Shown piece after piece: positions 22,245 to 32,233 of a DNA stretch of 64,000 bases (position 1 is the stretch's first letter; the number at the start of each line of letters is the position of its first letter). The notes below the pieces were generated by a model. The model searched no databases and was not told where the DNA came from. It saw nothing but the letters and a program-made list of their open reading frames with translations. Origin of the DNA: Deltaproteobacteria bacterium (lineage in GTDB: Bacteria; Myxococcota_A; UBA9160; PR03); assembly GCA_035063765.1 (NCBI GenBank), contig JAPSFT010000008.1, positions 62,001 to 126,000 on the forward strand, written 5' to 3'. The translations under genes were made by a program, and so were the position numbers.

Positions 22245-23366
22245 GTGATCCGCGCCTTCGCCGCACTCGCCAGGGACGAGGAGCCGGGCCGGGCGGCCGC
22301 CGCGCTGGCCGGGGAGGCGCGCGCCGCGCTCGGGGCCGTGGACGCCGCCTTCGTCTTCGTGGCGGGTCCCGGGGCGAGCGCGCCACGAGCCGCGGCGGCT
22401 GCCCGGGCGGGCCTCGGGACGGGCGCCGTCGCGGGCCTGCTCGCGCACGGGGTCCTGGCCGGCGCCGACGAGGAGCAGGAGGGCCCGGCGGTCGCCGTCC
22501 TGGCCCTGGCCGGGCTCGAGGCCACCCCGTTCCGTCTCGCCGATCTCGCCGGCGCCGAGGAGGCGGCGGGCGCCGAGCTCGAGGCGGCCCTGGGCCGCTC
22601 GGCGGCCGAGGGCGACCTGGCCGTGCTCTTCACGGACCCGGTCGCGATCGACACGCGGCGGCTGCTCGCGGCCTGTGACGAGGTCCTGCCGCCCGGCTCG
22701 CTGGTGGGCGCGGCGGCGGCGATCGCCCCGGACGGAAGGCCCGGCGCGCCCTGGAGCGGGCGCGAGCTGGCCCCTGGCGGCGCCGCCGGCCTCGTGCTCC
22801 ACCTGCCGCGGCCGGCACGGATCGCCGTCGATCACGGCTGCCGGCCGATCACGGGCTGCCTGCCGGTCACGCGCAGCGACGGCCACTGGGTGCTCGAGCT
22901 CGCGGGGCGGCCCGCGCTCGACGTCTACTGCGAGGCGGCGGGCGCGCCGCTCGCCGCGGACCTGCGCCGCGCGGGCGAGCTCGTGGTCGCAGCCCTGCCG
23001 CGCGCCGGCGACCGCTTCGTCGTGCGCCCGGTGGCCGGCTTCGCACCCGAGCAGCGCGCCTTCGCGCTCGCCGAGGATCTGCGCCCGGGCGCCCGCCTGC
23101 GCTTTGCGCTGCGCGACGGCGACCTGGCACGCGAGGACCTGGCGCGCGTGCTCGCGACGGCGCCGTCGCCCGCTGCGGCGGCCCTCTACCTCAGCTGCTC
23201 GGGCCGCGGGCGGACGCTCTTCCGCCATGCCGGCCTCGAGGCTGCCGTGGTCGCGCGCGCGCTCGGCGCGACGCCGCTCGCGGGGCCCTTCGGGTCGTTC
23301 CAGTTCGGGCCCGTCGCCGGGAGCACGGAGCTCCACACCTATGCCGCGGTGCTCGCGCTCCTGTGA
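22245..23366 (+). CDS. FIST sensory domain protein (FIST_N and FIST_C)
   Basis: The 373-residue protein is built of FIST_N (about residues 30-210) and FIST_C (about 220-355). Marks are the SAAALYLSCSGRGRTL-like segment (AALYLSCSGRGRTLF) and the end GPFGSFQFGPVAGSTELHTY. FIST domains are thought to sense small molecules such as amino acids. No output domain is fused, so partners are elsewhere. The start is GTG 22245. It precedes proS by 50 bases on the same strand. Confidence 0.9.
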   Translation: MIRAFAALARDEEPGRAAAALAGEARAALGAVDAAFVFVAGPGASAPRAAAAARAGLGTGAVAGLLAHGVLAGADEEQEGPAVAVLALAGLEATPFRLADLAGAEEAAGAELEAALGRSAAEGDLAVLFTDPVAIDTRRLLAACDEVLPPGSLVGAAAAIAPDGRPGAPWSGRELAPGGAAGLVLHLPRPARIAVDHGCRPITGCLPVTRSDGHWVLELAGRPALDVYCEAAGAPLAADLRRAGELVVAALPRAGDRFVVRPVAGFAPEQRAFALAEDLRPGARLRFALRDGDLAREDLARVLATAPSPAAAALYLSCSGRGRTLFRHAGLEAAVVARALGATPLAGPFGSFQFGPVAGSTELHTYAAVLALL

Positions 23367-23416
23367 AGGCGATCCGCGGAGCCGTCGGTTAGGTTCGCGG
23401 CCGAGGAGGACGGCGG

Positions 23417-25129
23417 GTGCGCTGGTCCCACGCCTTCGTCCCGACCCTGCGCGACGACCCGGCCGACGCCGAAGCCGTCAGCCACAAGCTCCTCGTGCGC
23501 GCCGGGCTCGTACGCCAGCTCTCCGCCGGCATCTACTCGCTGCTGCCGCTCGGCTGGCGCGTGTGCCGCAAGATCGAGCGCATCGTGCGCGAGGAGATGG
23601 AGCGGATCGGCGGGCAGGAGTTCCGGCTGCCGGCGCTGCACCCGGCGGAGCTGTGGCAGCGCTCCGGCCGCTGGCAGGTGATGGGCGAGGAGATGTTCCG
23701 CCTCGAGGACCGGCGCGGCGCCGAGCTGTGCCTGGGCATGACCCACGAGGAGGTCTTCGCGTCGCTCGCCGTCGAGGTGCGCAGCTACCGCGCGCTGCCC
23801 CAGATCTGGTTCCAGGTGCAGACCAAGTTCCGCGACGAGCCGCGTCCCAAGTCGGGCCTGCTGCGGGTGCGCGAGTTCGTGATGAAGGACTCCTACTCGC
23901 TCGACCTCGACCGCGCCGGGCTCGACCGCGCCTTCCAGCTCCACTTCGACGCGTACCGCCGGATCTTCGAGCGCTGCGGGCTCCAGCCGCTCGCGGTCGA
24001 GGCCTCCTCGGGCGCGATGGGCGGCAGCGAGTCGATCGAGTTCATGGTGCCGAGCGACGCGGGCGAGGACTGGGTGGCCTCGTGCGGCGCCTGCGGCTAC
24101 GCGGCCAACGTCGAGAAGGCCACCTCGCAGCTCGCGGAGGTCGCGGACGAGGGTGCGGCGGCGGCCCCCGAGAAGTTCGCGACCCCCGGCGTGCGGACCA
24201 TCGAGGACCTCGTGTCCTTCCCGGGCGGCGCGCCCGCCGAGCGCCAGATCAAGACGCTGGTCTACGTGGTCGACGGCGAGACCGTGCTCGTCCTCCTGCG
24301 TGGCGACCACCTGCTCTCCGAGCAGAAGCTCGCCGACGGCGCCGGCGCGACGGCCGTGCGCGCGGCCCGCGACGAGGAGATCCGCGCCGCGCTCGGCGCC
24401 TCGGCGGGGAGCCTCGGGGCGGTGGGCGTGCGCGGTCTCCGGGTGCTCGCGGACCTCGCGCTCCAGGGCCGCCGCGGCATGACCACGGGCGCGAACGAGG
24501 ACGGCTTCCACCTGCGCGGCGTCGAGCCCGGCCGCGACGTCGCGGTCGCCGGCTGGCTCGACCTGCGCGCGGTCGCCGCGGGCGAGGCCTGCCCGCTCTG
24601 CGCGAGCCCGCTCGCGGTCGCGAAGACCATCGAGGTCGGCCACATCTTCAAGCTCGGCACCCGCTACAGCGAGGCGCTCGGGGCCACGGTGCTCGACGAG
24701 CAGGGCCAGTCCGTGCCGATCGTGATGGGCTCGTACGGGATCGGCGTCGGGCGCGTGGCGGCGGCGATCGTCGAGCGCTGCCACGACGCGGCCGGGATCG
24801 CCTGGCCGGTCGGGGTGGCGCCCTTCGAGGTGGTGGTGACGGTCCTGAACCCGAAGGAGGTCGAGACCGCCGAGGTCGGCGAGCGCCTCTACGAGGCCCT
24901 GCGCGGCGCCGGCGTCGACGTGCTGCTCGACGACCGCGACGAGCGGCCGGGCGTCAAGTTCAAGGACGCCGACCTGGTCGGGATCCCCTACCGGATCGTG
25001 GTCGGTGCCCGCGGGCTCGCGAAGAAGGTGGTCGAGCTGAAGCGCCGCCGCGACGGCAGCTCCCGCGAGCTGCCGGTCGACCGCGCCGCCGAGACCGTCG
25101 CCGAGACCGTCTTCGAAGAGCGGCGCTGA
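23417..25129 (+). CDS. proS: Prolyl-tRNA synthetase
   Basis: This 570-residue class II enzyme charges tRNA-Pro. It is the bacterial type, with a YbaK-like editing domain inserted at about residues 230-375. Motif 2 is seen in [18 protein letters not shown], followed by [11 protein letters not shown]; motif 3 is in [16 protein letters not shown]. The anticodon domain forms the last 110 residues. The start is GTG 23417, with GAGGAGG 5' of it. It follows FIST and precedes a membrane gene with its own -10 box. Confidence 0.97.
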   Translation: MRWSHAFVPTLRDDPADAEAVSHKLLVRAGLVRQLSAGIYSLLPLGWRVCRKIERIVREEMERIGGQEFRLPALHPAELWQRSGRWQVMGEEMFRLEDRRGAELCLGMTHEEVFASLAVEVRSYRALPQIWFQVQTKFRDEPRPKSGLLRVREFVMKDSYSLDLDRAGLDRAFQLHFDAYRRIFERCGLQPLAVEASSGAMGGSESIEFMVPSDAGEDWVASCGACGYAANVEKATSQLAEVADEGAAAAPEKFATPGVRTIEDLVSFPGGAPAERQIKTLVYVVDGETVLVLLRGDHLLSEQKLADGAGATAVRAARDEEIRAALGASAGSLGAVGVRGLRVLADLALQGRRGMTTGANEDGFHLRGVEPGRDVAVAGWLDLRAVAAGEACPLCASPLAVAKTIEVGHIFKLGTRYSEALGATVLDEQGQSVPIVMGSYGIGVGRVAAAIVERCHDAAGIAWPVGVAPFEVVVTVLNPKEVETAEVGERLYEALRGAGVDVLLDDRDERPGVKFKDADLVGIPYRIVVGARGLAKKVVELKRRRDGSSRELPVDRAAETVAETVFEERR

Positions 25130-25158
25130 GCCTCCTGCGCCCGCCCGCGAAGTGTGGC

Positions 25159-25164
25159 TAGAAT
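25159..25164 (+). promoter_or_regulatory. Candidate -10 box TAGAAT
   Basis: TAGAAT lies 36 bases upstream of the urate-oxidase-N-like gene, and a clear ribosome binding site AGGAGG is at 25185-25190, nine bases before its ATG. The -35 position (about 25136-25141) shows no good match. AT-rich boxes are rare in this DNA, which makes it stand out. Confidence 0.5.
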
Positions 25165-25199
25165 GGGCTTCCCGTTCGCCACACAGGAGGGACACCGAC

Positions 25200-25898
25200 A
25201 TGGAACTGTTCAGCATGGAGGGCGTGTACTTCCTCCTCCGCTGGCTCCACTTCCTGGCCGGCATCACCTGGATCGGGATGCTCTACTACTTCAACTTCGT
25301 CCAGACGCCCTTCTTCGCGACCGAGCTCGGAGGCAGCGCCCGCGGCGCGATGGTGCGCGGGCTCGTGCCGAACGCCCTCTGGTGGTTCCGCTGGGGCGCG
25401 ATGGTCACCTTCCTGAGCGGCTGGCTGATCGTGCTCGCCAAGTGGGGTCACGACCAGACCCCGCTCGATTCGGGCTACATGACCCGCATCCTGACCGGTG
25501 GGATCCTCGGCAGCCTGATGTGGTTCAACGTGTGGTTCGTGATCTGGCCGACCCAGAAGCTCGTGATCCGCTCCGCCGAGCAGGTCGCGGCCGGTGGCCA
25601 GGCGATCCCGGAGGCGGCCGCGCGCGCGCCGCGCGCCGGCACCGCCTCGCGCGCGAACGTGCTCTTCTCGATCCCGATGCTGTTCTTCATGGGCGCCGCG
25701 AGCCACTTCGCCTTCACGGGCACCGGCGGGGTCACCCTCTACTGGATCGTCGCGCTGGCGGTCATGCTGGCGCTCGAGCTGATCGTGCTGATGGGCCCCG
25801 GGCTCAAGCAGCTCGGCACCGTGAGCGGCACGATCCACATGGGGCTCGGCCTCACGCTGGTGCTGTTCCTGGCGCAGGAGATCCTGACGGCCTTCTGA
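25200..25898 (+). CDS. Urate-oxidase-N (PuuD-like) membrane protein, without cytochrome domain
   Basis: The 232-residue protein has about six to seven membrane segments and matches the membrane part of PuuD-type urate hydroxylase. Typical segments are WLHFLAGITWIGMLYYFNF and NALWWFRWGAMVTFLSGW. Full PuuD carries a cytochrome c domain at its C-terminus; here the frame ends after the last helix (LVLFLAQEILTAF). A cytochrome c gene lies 14 bases away, convergent. Whether this one acts on urate is not shown; many members of the family have no proven substrate. Confidence 0.8.
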   Translation: MELFSMEGVYFLLRWLHFLAGITWIGMLYYFNFVQTPFFATELGGSARGAMVRGLVPNALWWFRWGAMVTFLSGWLIVLAKWGHDQTPLDSGYMTRILTGGILGSLMWFNVWFVIWPTQKLVIRSAEQVAAGGQAIPEAAARAPRAGTASRANVLFSIPMLFFMGAASHFAFTGTGGVTLYWIVALAVMLALELIVLMGPGLKQLGTVSGTIHMGLGLTLVLFLAQEILTAF

Positions 25899-25911
25899 GC
25901 GGAGAGCGGGG

Positions 25912-26259
25912 CTACGGGGCGGCGCCCGCGGTCGTCTCGCGCACGAAGGCGTAGAGGTCGTCCACGTCCGCGGCCAGGTGCGGGAAGGCCGGCATCGCGT
26001 TGGTCGGCCGCTTCGGTGTGTATCCAGGCGGGTAGGTGCCGCGGACGACGCGCCACTCGATCAGCTCGCTGGTCGAGCCGGCCAGGTTCGGGCCGAGCGT
26101 GCCGTCCTTGGCCGGGTCGGCGTTGTGGCAGGCGATGCACACGTTCAGGTAGACCTTGCGCCCGCGCTGCGCAGCCTCGGAGAGCTCCACCGACGGCCCG
26201 CGATCGCACGCGATCGCGGCTGCCACGGCCACCATCGCCAGTCCGAGCCGCTTGCGCAC
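25912..26259 (-). CDS. Monohaem cytochrome c, probable lipoprotein
   Basis: The 115-residue protein has a short signal ending in a possible lipobox (AVAAAIACDRG), a CIACH haem site and an AMPAF methionine ligand. It should carry electrons at the periplasmic side. The start is GTG 26259; the previous gene is divergent, 42 bases away. It converges on the PuuD-like membrane protein and may supply the cytochrome function that is fused in other species. Confidence 0.88.
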   Translation of the reverse strand: MRKRLGLAMVAVAAAIACDRGPSVELSEAAQRGRKVYLNVCIACHNADPAKDGTLGPNLAGSTSELIEWRVVRGTYPPGYTPKRPTNAMPAFPHLAADVDDLYAFVRETTAGAAP

Positions 26260-26301
26260 GCCACCCCCCTTCGCGGAGCCGGAACGTAGCGTCCGTCTGG
26301 T

Positions 26302-26889
26302 ATGGTGCCGGCCATGCGGCAGGGTGGAGTCGTGGAGCCCCCGCGCGCGGCCCGTGGCCGCTGGGGCACCTGGGCCAACACGCTCTCGCTGGCGCGCCTG
26401 GCGCTCGTGCCGGCGCTCGGTACCGCGATCCTGCACGGCCAGCCGCTCGCCGCCGGCGGCCTCTTCGCGCTGGCCGCCGCGACCGATCTCGCCGACGGCC
26501 GCGTCGCGCGCCGGCGCGGCGAGGCCTCGCCGCTCGGCGGCCTCGTCGATCACGCGGCCGATGCCACCCTGTGCGTCGTGGGGCTCGCGGCCTGGGCGGG
26601 GCGCGGCGAGCTGCCGGTGCTGCTGGCACCGCTCGTCGCCGCCGCCTTCGTGCAGTACGTGCTCGACTCACGCGCGCTCGCCGGGCGCACCCTGCGCACG
26701 AGCGCGCTCGGGCGCTGGAACGGCATCGCCTACTACGTCCTCGTCGCCGTCCCGATCTACCGCGACGCGCTCGGGCTGGGCGGGCCCGGCCGGGGCTGGA
26801 TCCTCGCCGCCGGCTGGCTGCTGCTCGCCTCGACCGCCGTCTCGATGGCGGGCCGGCTGCTCGCCCTGCGCGCTCCGCCTCAGGCCTGA
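26302..26889 (+). CDS. CDP-alcohol phosphatidyltransferase
   Basis: This membrane enzyme of about 195 residues transfers a phosphatidyl group from a CDP-alcohol to another alcohol. The family motif is complete: D-x2-D-G-x2-A-R-x8-G-x3-D-x3-D, in ATDLADGRVARRRGEASP and GGLVDHAADA. It may make phosphatidylglycerol phosphate or a similar lipid. Start is uncertain: ATG 26302 or ATG 26314, with no clear ribosome site for either. The end overlaps the convergent flippase-like gene by ten bases. Confidence 0.88.
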   Translation: MVPAMRQGGVVEPPRAARGRWGTWANTLSLARLALVPALGTAILHGQPLAAGGLFALAAATDLADGRVARRRGEASPLGGLVDHAADATLCVVGLAAWAGRGELPVLLAPLVAAAFVQYVLDSRALAGRTLRTSALGRWNGIAYYVLVAVPIYRDALGLGGPGRGWILAAGWLLLASTAVSMAGRLLALRAPPQA

Positions 26890-27947
26890 GCCCCCGTCCC
26901 GAACAGCTCGCGCTGCGCCCGGCGCACGAAGAGCAGCCCGATCGCCGCGTTGAAGAACACGAAGAAGTTGTGCATCACGAGCCCGAAGGCGACCATCTCG
27001 GCGGGCTGCGCCGGGAACAGCAGCACCCACATCGAGACCGCCACCGCGCGCATCGGGCCCGGGATCGCAGCGCCGAAGAAGACCAGCGGCAGGACGCCGA
27101 GGATCTCCGCGAAGCCGGCCGCGACCCCGAACAGGCGGAGCCCGAGCGTGTAGACCACCGTCGCCACGAGCAGCGCCGGCGAGCGCAGGAGCACGACCGC
27201 GAGGTAGTGCCAGGGCCGGGCGCGCCGGAAGGCGTGCAGGATCTCGCGCTCGCGGAGCCGGGAGCCCCCTGCGATCACGCCGCGGAAGTAGAGGATCCAG
27301 AGCACCAGGAAGGCGGCCGCGCCGAGCCCGACGATCGGCAGCACGTGGAAGACCTCGGGCAGCGCCTGCCGGCGCAGCCCGGCTCCGATCAGCGCCCAGG
27401 TGAGCAGGTAGTAGAGCTCGCAGAACATGATGAAGAGCATGCTCGAGCCCACCTGCCAGCCGGGTACGCCGTCGCGCCGGTTCAGGTAGTAGGCCATCAC
27501 GCCCTTGCCGATCTGCTCGTTCAGGATCGAGAGGATGTAGGTGCTGGCGCGGACCGGCAGGATGTCGCGCAGCGGGACGGGCGCGTTGAACCAGTTCACG
27601 ACCCGCCAGACGACGACCGAGTCCACCGCGAAGTAGAGGAGGGAGTAGGGGATCATCAGCACGAGCCAGCTCCACCAGTCCACCCGCTCGAAGACCGCCA
27701 TCAGGAACGGCAGCGCCGACGAGCCCTGCCGGCGGGCGGCGCCGTCGATCCGGCTCCACAGGAAGGCGAAGCAGGCGAGCGTCACGAGCCAGGGCGCGAG
27801 CCGCAGGACGCGCGGCGCGCGGCGCCGGGCCGTTTCGGTGGTGGTGGCGGCGGCGGTGCGGGCCGGCTCGGGCACGGGAGCTCCGGGATCGGGCACGGGC
27901 AGGAGGGTGCCGCGGCGGGGGGCGCGCCGCCCGGCGAAGCGGCTCAC
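26880..27947 (-). CDS. Lysylphosphatidylglycerol-synthase TM-like (flippase-type) membrane protein
   Basis: The 355-residue protein has about eight to nine membrane helices after a 45-residue polar, proline- and threonine-rich start. It resembles the membrane part of MprF and the related UPF0104 family, with [20 protein letters not shown] and [18 protein letters not shown] segments. No synthase domain is present. It could move lipids. It starts four bases before the stop of the upstream SDR-like gene (ATGA), so they are translationally coupled. Confidence 0.7.
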   Translation of the reverse strand: MSRFAGRRAPRRGTLLPVPDPGAPVPEPARTAAATTTETARRRAPRVLRLAPWLVTLACFAFLWSRIDGAARRQGSSALPFLMAVFERVDWWSWLVLMIPYSLLYFAVDSVVVWRVVNWFNAPVPLRDILPVRASTYILSILNEQIGKGVMAYYLNRRDGVPGWQVGSSMLFIMFCELYYLLTWALIGAGLRRQALPEVFHVLPIVGLGAAAFLVLWILYFRGVIAGGSRLREREILHAFRRARPWHYLAVVLLRSPALLVATVVYTLGLRLFGVAAGFAEILGVLPLVFFGAAIPGPMRAVAVSMWVLLFPAQPAEMVAFGLVMHNFFVFFNAAIGLLFVRRAQRELFGTGAQA

Positions 27948-28882
27948 GCGCCCCGAGCGCCCGCCAGGCAGCGGCGCAGCGTGGTGTCGAGGGCGGTGAG
28001 CTCGATGCCGAGCGCGCGGCAGGCCGGGGCGGGGTCGACGGAGTCGTCGTGCTCGAGGACGCCCAGCATGGCGGGCGTGAGCGGGGGGTTCGTGGCGAGG
28101 CGCTCGGCGAGCGCGGCGAAGAGGCGCGCGGCGGCGAGGGGGATCGGGAGGACGGTCGGAGCGGGTGCGCCCGCGAGCGCGGCGGTGCGCCGGACGAGGG
28201 CGTGGCGCGGCAGCGACTCGGGGCCGGCGAGCTCGAGCACGCGGCCGGCCAGCGCGGGCCGTGCCAGGGCCGCGACGATCGCCTCGACCACGTCGGCGGC
28301 GTCGATCGGCTGCTCGAGCGCGGCGCCGCCGCGTACCAGCGGCGCGAAGCGGGCGCGCGCGCGGGCGCGCAGCGCGGTGCTGGCGGGGTCGTCGCCGCCG
28401 AGCACCATCGGGACCCGGAGCACGGTGGTGCGCAGGGGCGGCGCCAGCAGGATCGCCTCGGCGCGCGCCTTCGAAGCGAGGCAGGCGTTGGCCGCTCCCA
28501 CGCTCGCGCCGAGGATGCTCAGGTAGACGGCGCGCTGGCAGCCGGCACCGATCGCGGCGGCCGCGAGCGCCCGGGCGCTGCCCTCGTGGGCGTCCTCGTA
28601 GCTCGTCCCGGGCGACTCCTTGAGGATGCCGACCAGGTGCACCACGGCAGAGCAGCCGGCGGCGGCCGCGCCGAGCGCCGCGGCGTCGCGGTAGTCGGCG
28701 GTCACGACCTCGGGCGCCGCGGGGAGCGCCCGCACGCCGGCGGCGGCGCGCTCCGAGCGCACCAGCGCGCGCGCGGCGGTGCGGCTGCCCGCGAGGCGCG
28801 CGAGCAGCGCGCGGCCGAGGCTCCCGTTGGCGCCGGTCACCAGCACGCGGCCGGGAGCGGCCGCGGGGGCGGCGCCGCTCAT
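27944..28882 (-). CDS. NAD(P)-binding atypical SDR (NmrA/NDUFA9-like)
   Basis: The 312-residue protein is an extended or atypical short-chain dehydrogenase with the nucleotide loop [18 protein letters not shown] and the segment [15 protein letters not shown]. Such proteins may be complex-I assembly-like, reductases or regulators. Which is not visible. It is coupled by ATGA to the flippase-type gene, so lipid work is a guess. The first 12 residues are alanine-rich and may be shorter. Confidence 0.82.
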   Translation of the reverse strand: MSGAAPAAAPGRVLVTGANGSLGRALLARLAGSRTAARALVRSERAAAGVRALPAAPEVVTADYRDAAALGAAAAGCSAVVHLVGILKESPGTSYEDAHEGSARALAAAAIGAGCQRAVYLSILGASVGAANACLASKARAEAILLAPPLRTTVLRVPMVLGGDDPASTALRARARARFAPLVRGGAALEQPIDAADVVEAIVAALARPALAGRVLELAGPESLPRHALVRRTAALAGAPAPTVLPIPLAAARLFAALAERLATNPPLTPAMLGVLEHDDSVDPAPACRALGIELTALDTTLRRCLAGARGA

Positions 28883-29023
28883 GCCGCCGCCGGCGGGCGC
28901 GGCGATCGCGCAGCGAGGCGGAGCCGGGCGGAGCTCATCGGACGTCTCCCGGGGCGCCGGCGGAAGCTAGCAGGCGTTGACAGGCGGGACCGCGGCGGGC
29001 AAAGAGGGAGCGTGCGCGACGTG

Positions 29024-29542
29024 ATGGCTCGCATCGAGGTCGTGACGGCCGACATCACGACGCTGGCCGTGGACGCGATCGTGAACGCGGCGAACGCGTC
29101 GTTGCTGGGGGGCGGCGGGGTGGACGGCGCGATCCACCGCGCGGCCGGGCCCAAGCTCCTCGAGGAGTGCCGCACGATCGGCGGCTGCCCGCCGGGCGAG
29201 GCGCGCATGACCGGCGGCTACGGGCTGCCCGCGCGCTGGGTGATCCACGCGGTCGGCCCGATCTGGCGCGGCGGCGGCGAGGGCGAGGCGGCGGTGCTGG
29301 CCTCGGCCTACACCGAGTCCCTGCGCCTGGCCCGGCGCAGCGAGCTCGCGACGATCGCCTTCCCGGCGATCTCGACCGGCGCCTACGGCTTTCCGCTCGA
29401 GGCCGCGACGCGCATCGCCCTGCGCTCGGCCGGCGCCTGGCTGGTCGAGCACGAATGGCCGCGGCGCGTGACCTTCTGCTGCTTCCACGCCGGCGACGCG
29501 GCGCTCTACCTCGATCTGCTCGAGCGCACGGCCCGCGCGTAG
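29024..29542 (+). CDS. Macro-domain ADP-ribose deacetylase
   Basis: This 172-residue single-domain protein matches MacroD-type macro domains. [20 protein letters not shown] is the ligand-binding signature, with [16 protein letters not shown] and [15 protein letters not shown]. The enzyme should remove O-acetyl from ADP-ribose or ADP-ribose from proteins. ATG 29024 is chosen; an alternative GTG at 29012 is in frame. A TTGACA lies upstream near 28977. It is a single-gene unit. Confidence 0.93.
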   Translation: MARIEVVTADITTLAVDAIVNAANASLLGGGGVDGAIHRAAGPKLLEECRTIGGCPPGEARMTGGYGLPARWVIHAVGPIWRGGGEGEAAVLASAYTESLRLARRSELATIAFPAISTGAYGFPLEAATRIALRSAGAWLVEHEWPRRVTFCCFHAGDAALYLDLLERTARA

Positions 29543-29546
29543 CGGA

Positions 29547-30125
29547 TCAGGTGCGCGAGCCGAAGGCCCGTTCGAGCTCGCCGAGCACGCGCTCCTCCTC
29601 GGCCGAGACCTTCCGCCCGAGCCCGAGGAAGCCGCCGGCCGACTCGGCGACCGAGCGCGCGCGCCCCACGATCTTCTCCTCGAGGTGCCACCGCTGGTCG
29701 GCGGAGAGCTCGCCGGCCAGCGCGCCGATGTAGCCCTTCCAGGACGCCATCAGCTCCGGCGCCGGCCGGTCCCGGGTCCAGATCTCGAGCAGCACGTGGC
29801 TCGGCGAGCCGGGCTCGATCCCCGACGACTCGGCGCCGCGCAGGATCGCGTTGCGCTCGTTCGCATCCATCTTCCCGTCGGCCCAGGCCACCTCGACGAG
29901 CGGGATCAGGGTCAGCGCCGCCAGCGTCTCGGCGCGGATGCCGAGCGCGGCCAGGCGGTCGAGCAGCTCCGTGTCGTCGCTGATGCCGCTGGCGGCGGCC
30001 AGCGCCTCGCGCGCCTCGGCCTGCTCCTGCTTGCGGCGCAGCTTCTCGAGCTGCTCGGCGTGCTGCTTCTTGAAGAACGCCTCTTCGAGGCTCTTCCCGC
30101 GTTCCTGCATTCCCGGGGTCGGCAT
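29547..30125 (-). CDS. TerB-like tellurite-resistance family protein
   Basis: The 192-residue helical protein has a TerB-like domain from about residue 55: VEVAWADGKMDANERNAIL, the hallmark acidic loop, then GALAGELSADQRWHLEE. The N-terminal 45 residues are a charged coiled-coil (LEEAFFKKQHAEQLEKLRRK). TerB proteins can bind metal, and are linked to stress and defence. Tellurite resistance itself is not shown. It is 40 bases downstream of the DUF59 gene, on the same strand. Confidence 0.82.
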   Translation of the reverse strand: MPTPGMQERGKSLEEAFFKKQHAEQLEKLRRKQEQAEAREALAAASGISDDTELLDRLAALGIRAETLAALTLIPLVEVAWADGKMDANERNAILRGAESSGIEPGSPSHVLLEIWTRDRPAPELMASWKGYIGALAGELSADQRWHLEEKIVGRARSVAESAGGFLGLGRKVSAEEERVLGELERAFGSRT

Positions 30126-30165
30126 GGTCCCTCGCGATGGGCGCCTGGCGCGCGGGCAGTCTACC

Positions 30166-30549
30166 TCAGTCGAAGCCCAGTTCGAGGCGCGCCGCCTCCG
30201 ACATCATGCTCGGGTTCCAGGGCGGCTCCCACACCAGCTCGACCCGGGACGACTGCACCCCCGGCACCTGGGCCACCTTCGCCTCCACCTCGGGCGGCAG
30301 CGAGCCGGCGACCGGACACATCGGCGACGTCAGCGTCATGCGGATCTCGACGTGGCCCTCGTCGCTCACCTCGACCGCGTAGACGAGGCCGAGCTCGTAG
30401 ATGTCGACGGGGATCTCGGGGTCGTAGACGGTCTTGAGCTGGGCGATCACGGCGGCCTCGATCCCGCCGCGCTCGGGCGCCGGGGTGGGCTCGCTCGCGA
30501 TCGGGTCGTTCGGGTGGCGATCGCTCGCCGGCAGGGTCTCGTCGGTCAT
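30166..30549 (-). CDS. DUF59/MIP18-type Fe-S assembly factor
   Basis: The 127-residue protein has a DUF59 domain over residues 35-127, with VYDPEIPVDIYELGLVYAV and the cysteine loop MTLTSPMCPVAGSLPPEVE. Such proteins help mature iron-sulfur proteins (SufT-like). The 30-residue start is acidic and probably disordered. ATG 30549 has GGAG just 5'; an alternative GTG 30555 overlaps the sufU stop as GTGA. It is the last gene of the suf cluster. Confidence 0.9.
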   Translation of the reverse strand: MTDETLPASDRHPNDPIASEPTPAPERGGIEAAVIAQLKTVYDPEIPVDIYELGLVYAVEVSDEGHVEIRMTLTSPMCPVAGSLPPEVEAKVAQVPGVQSSRVELVWEPPWNPSMMSEAARLELGFD

Positions 30550-30551
30550 CT

Positions 30552-31001
30552 TCACTCCGTGCTCACCGGCTCGCCGGTGCCGTCCAGGGCGGCGCAGAGC
30601 GCGTGCCAGGCCAGCGTCGCGCACTTGACCCGCGCCGGGAACTCGCGGACGCCCGCCAGGACGGCGAGCTTGCCGAGCGACTCGGGGTCCACCTCGCCGC
30701 GGCCCGTCACGAGCTCGTGGAAGCGTTCGAAGAGCGCGCGCACCTCGCCGGTCGTGCGGCCCTTCACGGCCTGGGTCATCAGCGAGGCCGCCGCGGTCGA
30801 GATCGCGCAGCCGGAGCCCTCGAAGCCGAGCTCCGCGACGCGCTCGCCCTCGAGCTTCGCGTAGACGTGCACGTGGTCGCCGCACAGGGGGTTCACGCCC
30901 TCGGCCACCCGGTCGGCGCCCGGCGGGCGGCCGTAGTTGCGCGGCTTCTTGTAGTGGTCGAGGATCACCGACTGGTAGAGCTCGCGCAGCTCCGCGCTCA
31001 T
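30552..31001 (-). CDS. sufU: SufU zinc/Fe-S scaffold protein
   Basis: The 149-residue protein is a SufU/IscU-type protein, here serving as sulfur acceptor for SufS. It has VNPLCGDHVHVYAKL (first cysteine and aspartate), FEGSGCAISTAAASLM and the late KCATLAWHAL. SufU in other systems binds zinc and accepts sulfur from SufS. It begins with ATG at 31001, four bases before the end of sufS, so the genes overlap in ATGA. Confidence 0.94.
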   Translation of the reverse strand: MSAELRELYQSVILDHYKKPRNYGRPPGADRVAEGVNPLCGDHVHVYAKLEGERVAELGFEGSGCAISTAAASLMTQAVKGRTTGEVRALFERFHELVTGRGEVDPESLGKLAVLAGVREFPARVKCATLAWHALCAALDGTGEPVSTE

Positions 31002-32233
31002 CGGAACACCTCGACCACCGTCCGCAGCCCGCGCAGCAGCGCGTCGACGTCGGCGCGGGAGTTGTAGAGGCCGAAGGAGGCGCGCACGGTCGCCGGCACG
31101 CCGAAGCGCTGCATCACCGGCTGCGCGCAGTGGTGGCCTGCGCGCACCGCCACGCCCTCGCGGTCGAGGATCGTGCCGACGTCGTGGGCGTGGACGCCGT
31201 CGAGGACGAAGGCCAGCACGCCGGCCTTGTCCGGCGCGGTGCCGATCAGGCGCAGGCCCGGGACCTCCCGTACCGCCTCGGTCGCGTAGGCGAGGAGATC
31301 GTCCTCGTGCGCCTCGACCCGCTCGACGCCGGCCGCCTCCAGGTAGCCGATCGCGGCCGCGAGGCCCGCGCCGCCGGCGATGTGCGGGGTGCCGGCCTCG
31401 AACTTGTGCGGGAGCCGGGCCCAGGTCGTCTTCTCGAAGCTCACCGACTCGATCATCTCGCCGCCGCCCTGCCAGGGAGGCATCGCCTCGAGCAGCTCCG
31501 CGCGGCCCCAGAGCGCGCCGATCCCCGACGGCCCGTAGACCTTGTGCCCGGAGAAGGCGTAGAAGTCGCAGCCGATCGCGCGCACGTCGACGGGCAGCCG
31601 CGCCACCGCCTGCGCGCCGTCGACCAGCACGCGCGCACCCGCCGCGTGGGCGATCTCGACGATCTCGCGCAGCGGGTTGCGCGTGCCGAGCGCGTTCGAG
31701 ACGTGCACGGCCGCAACCAGCTTCGTGCGGGGCCCGACCCGCCGCTCGAGCTCCTCGAGGACCAGCGCTCCGCTGTCGTCGATCGGCGCCACCACGAGCT
31801 GTGCGCCGCGCTCGGCGCACAGGAGCTGCCACGGCACGATGTTCGAGTGGTGCTCCATCGCCGTGACCAGGATCTCGTCGCCCGGCCCGACGTTCGCGCG
31901 GCCCCAGCTCTGCGCCACCAGGTTGATCGCCTCGGTGGTGCCGCGCAGGAGGATCACCTCGCGGGCGTCGGGGGCGTGGAGCAGGCGGCGCGCCGCCTCG
32001 CGGCCGGCCTCGTAGGCGGCCGTCGCGCGCTCGGCGAGCTGATACACGCCGCGGTGGACGTTCGCGTAGTCCTCGGCGTAGAGCCGCGAGATCGCGTCGA
32101 TCACGACGCGCGGCTTCTGGGTGCTGGCGGCGCTGTCGAGGAAGACCAGGGGCTTGCCGTGCACCTTCTGGTCGAGGATCGGGAAGTCGGCGCGGATGCG
32201 CGCCAGCTCGGCGTCGCGGAAGGGCGTGCTCAC
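30998..32233 (-). CDS. sufS: SufS cysteine desulfurase
   Basis: The 411-residue PLP enzyme takes sulfur from cysteine. It has SFGHKVYGPSG-like FSGHKVYGPSGIGALW with the PLP lysine and the type II cysteine loop RAGHHCAQPVMQRFG. Aspartate in LVDGAQAVARLPVDVRA binds PLP. The start is GTG 32233, overlapping the sufD stop (GTGA). It should deliver sulfur to SufU. Confidence 0.96.
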   Translation of the reverse strand: MSTPFRDAELARIRADFPILDQKVHGKPLVFLDSAASTQKPRVVIDAISRLYAEDYANVHRGVYQLAERATAAYEAGREAARRLLHAPDAREVILLRGTTEAINLVAQSWGRANVGPGDEILVTAMEHHSNIVPWQLLCAERGAQLVVAPIDDSGALVLEELERRVGPRTKLVAAVHVSNALGTRNPLREIVEIAHAAGARVLVDGAQAVARLPVDVRAIGCDFYAFSGHKVYGPSGIGALWGRAELLEAMPPWQGGGEMIESVSFEKTTWARLPHKFEAGTPHIAGGAGLAAAIGYLEAAGVERVEAHEDDLLAYATEAVREVPGLRLIGTAPDKAGVLAFVLDGVHAHDVGTILDREGVAVRAGHHCAQPVMQRFGVPATVRASFGLYNSRADVDALLRGLRTVVEVFR

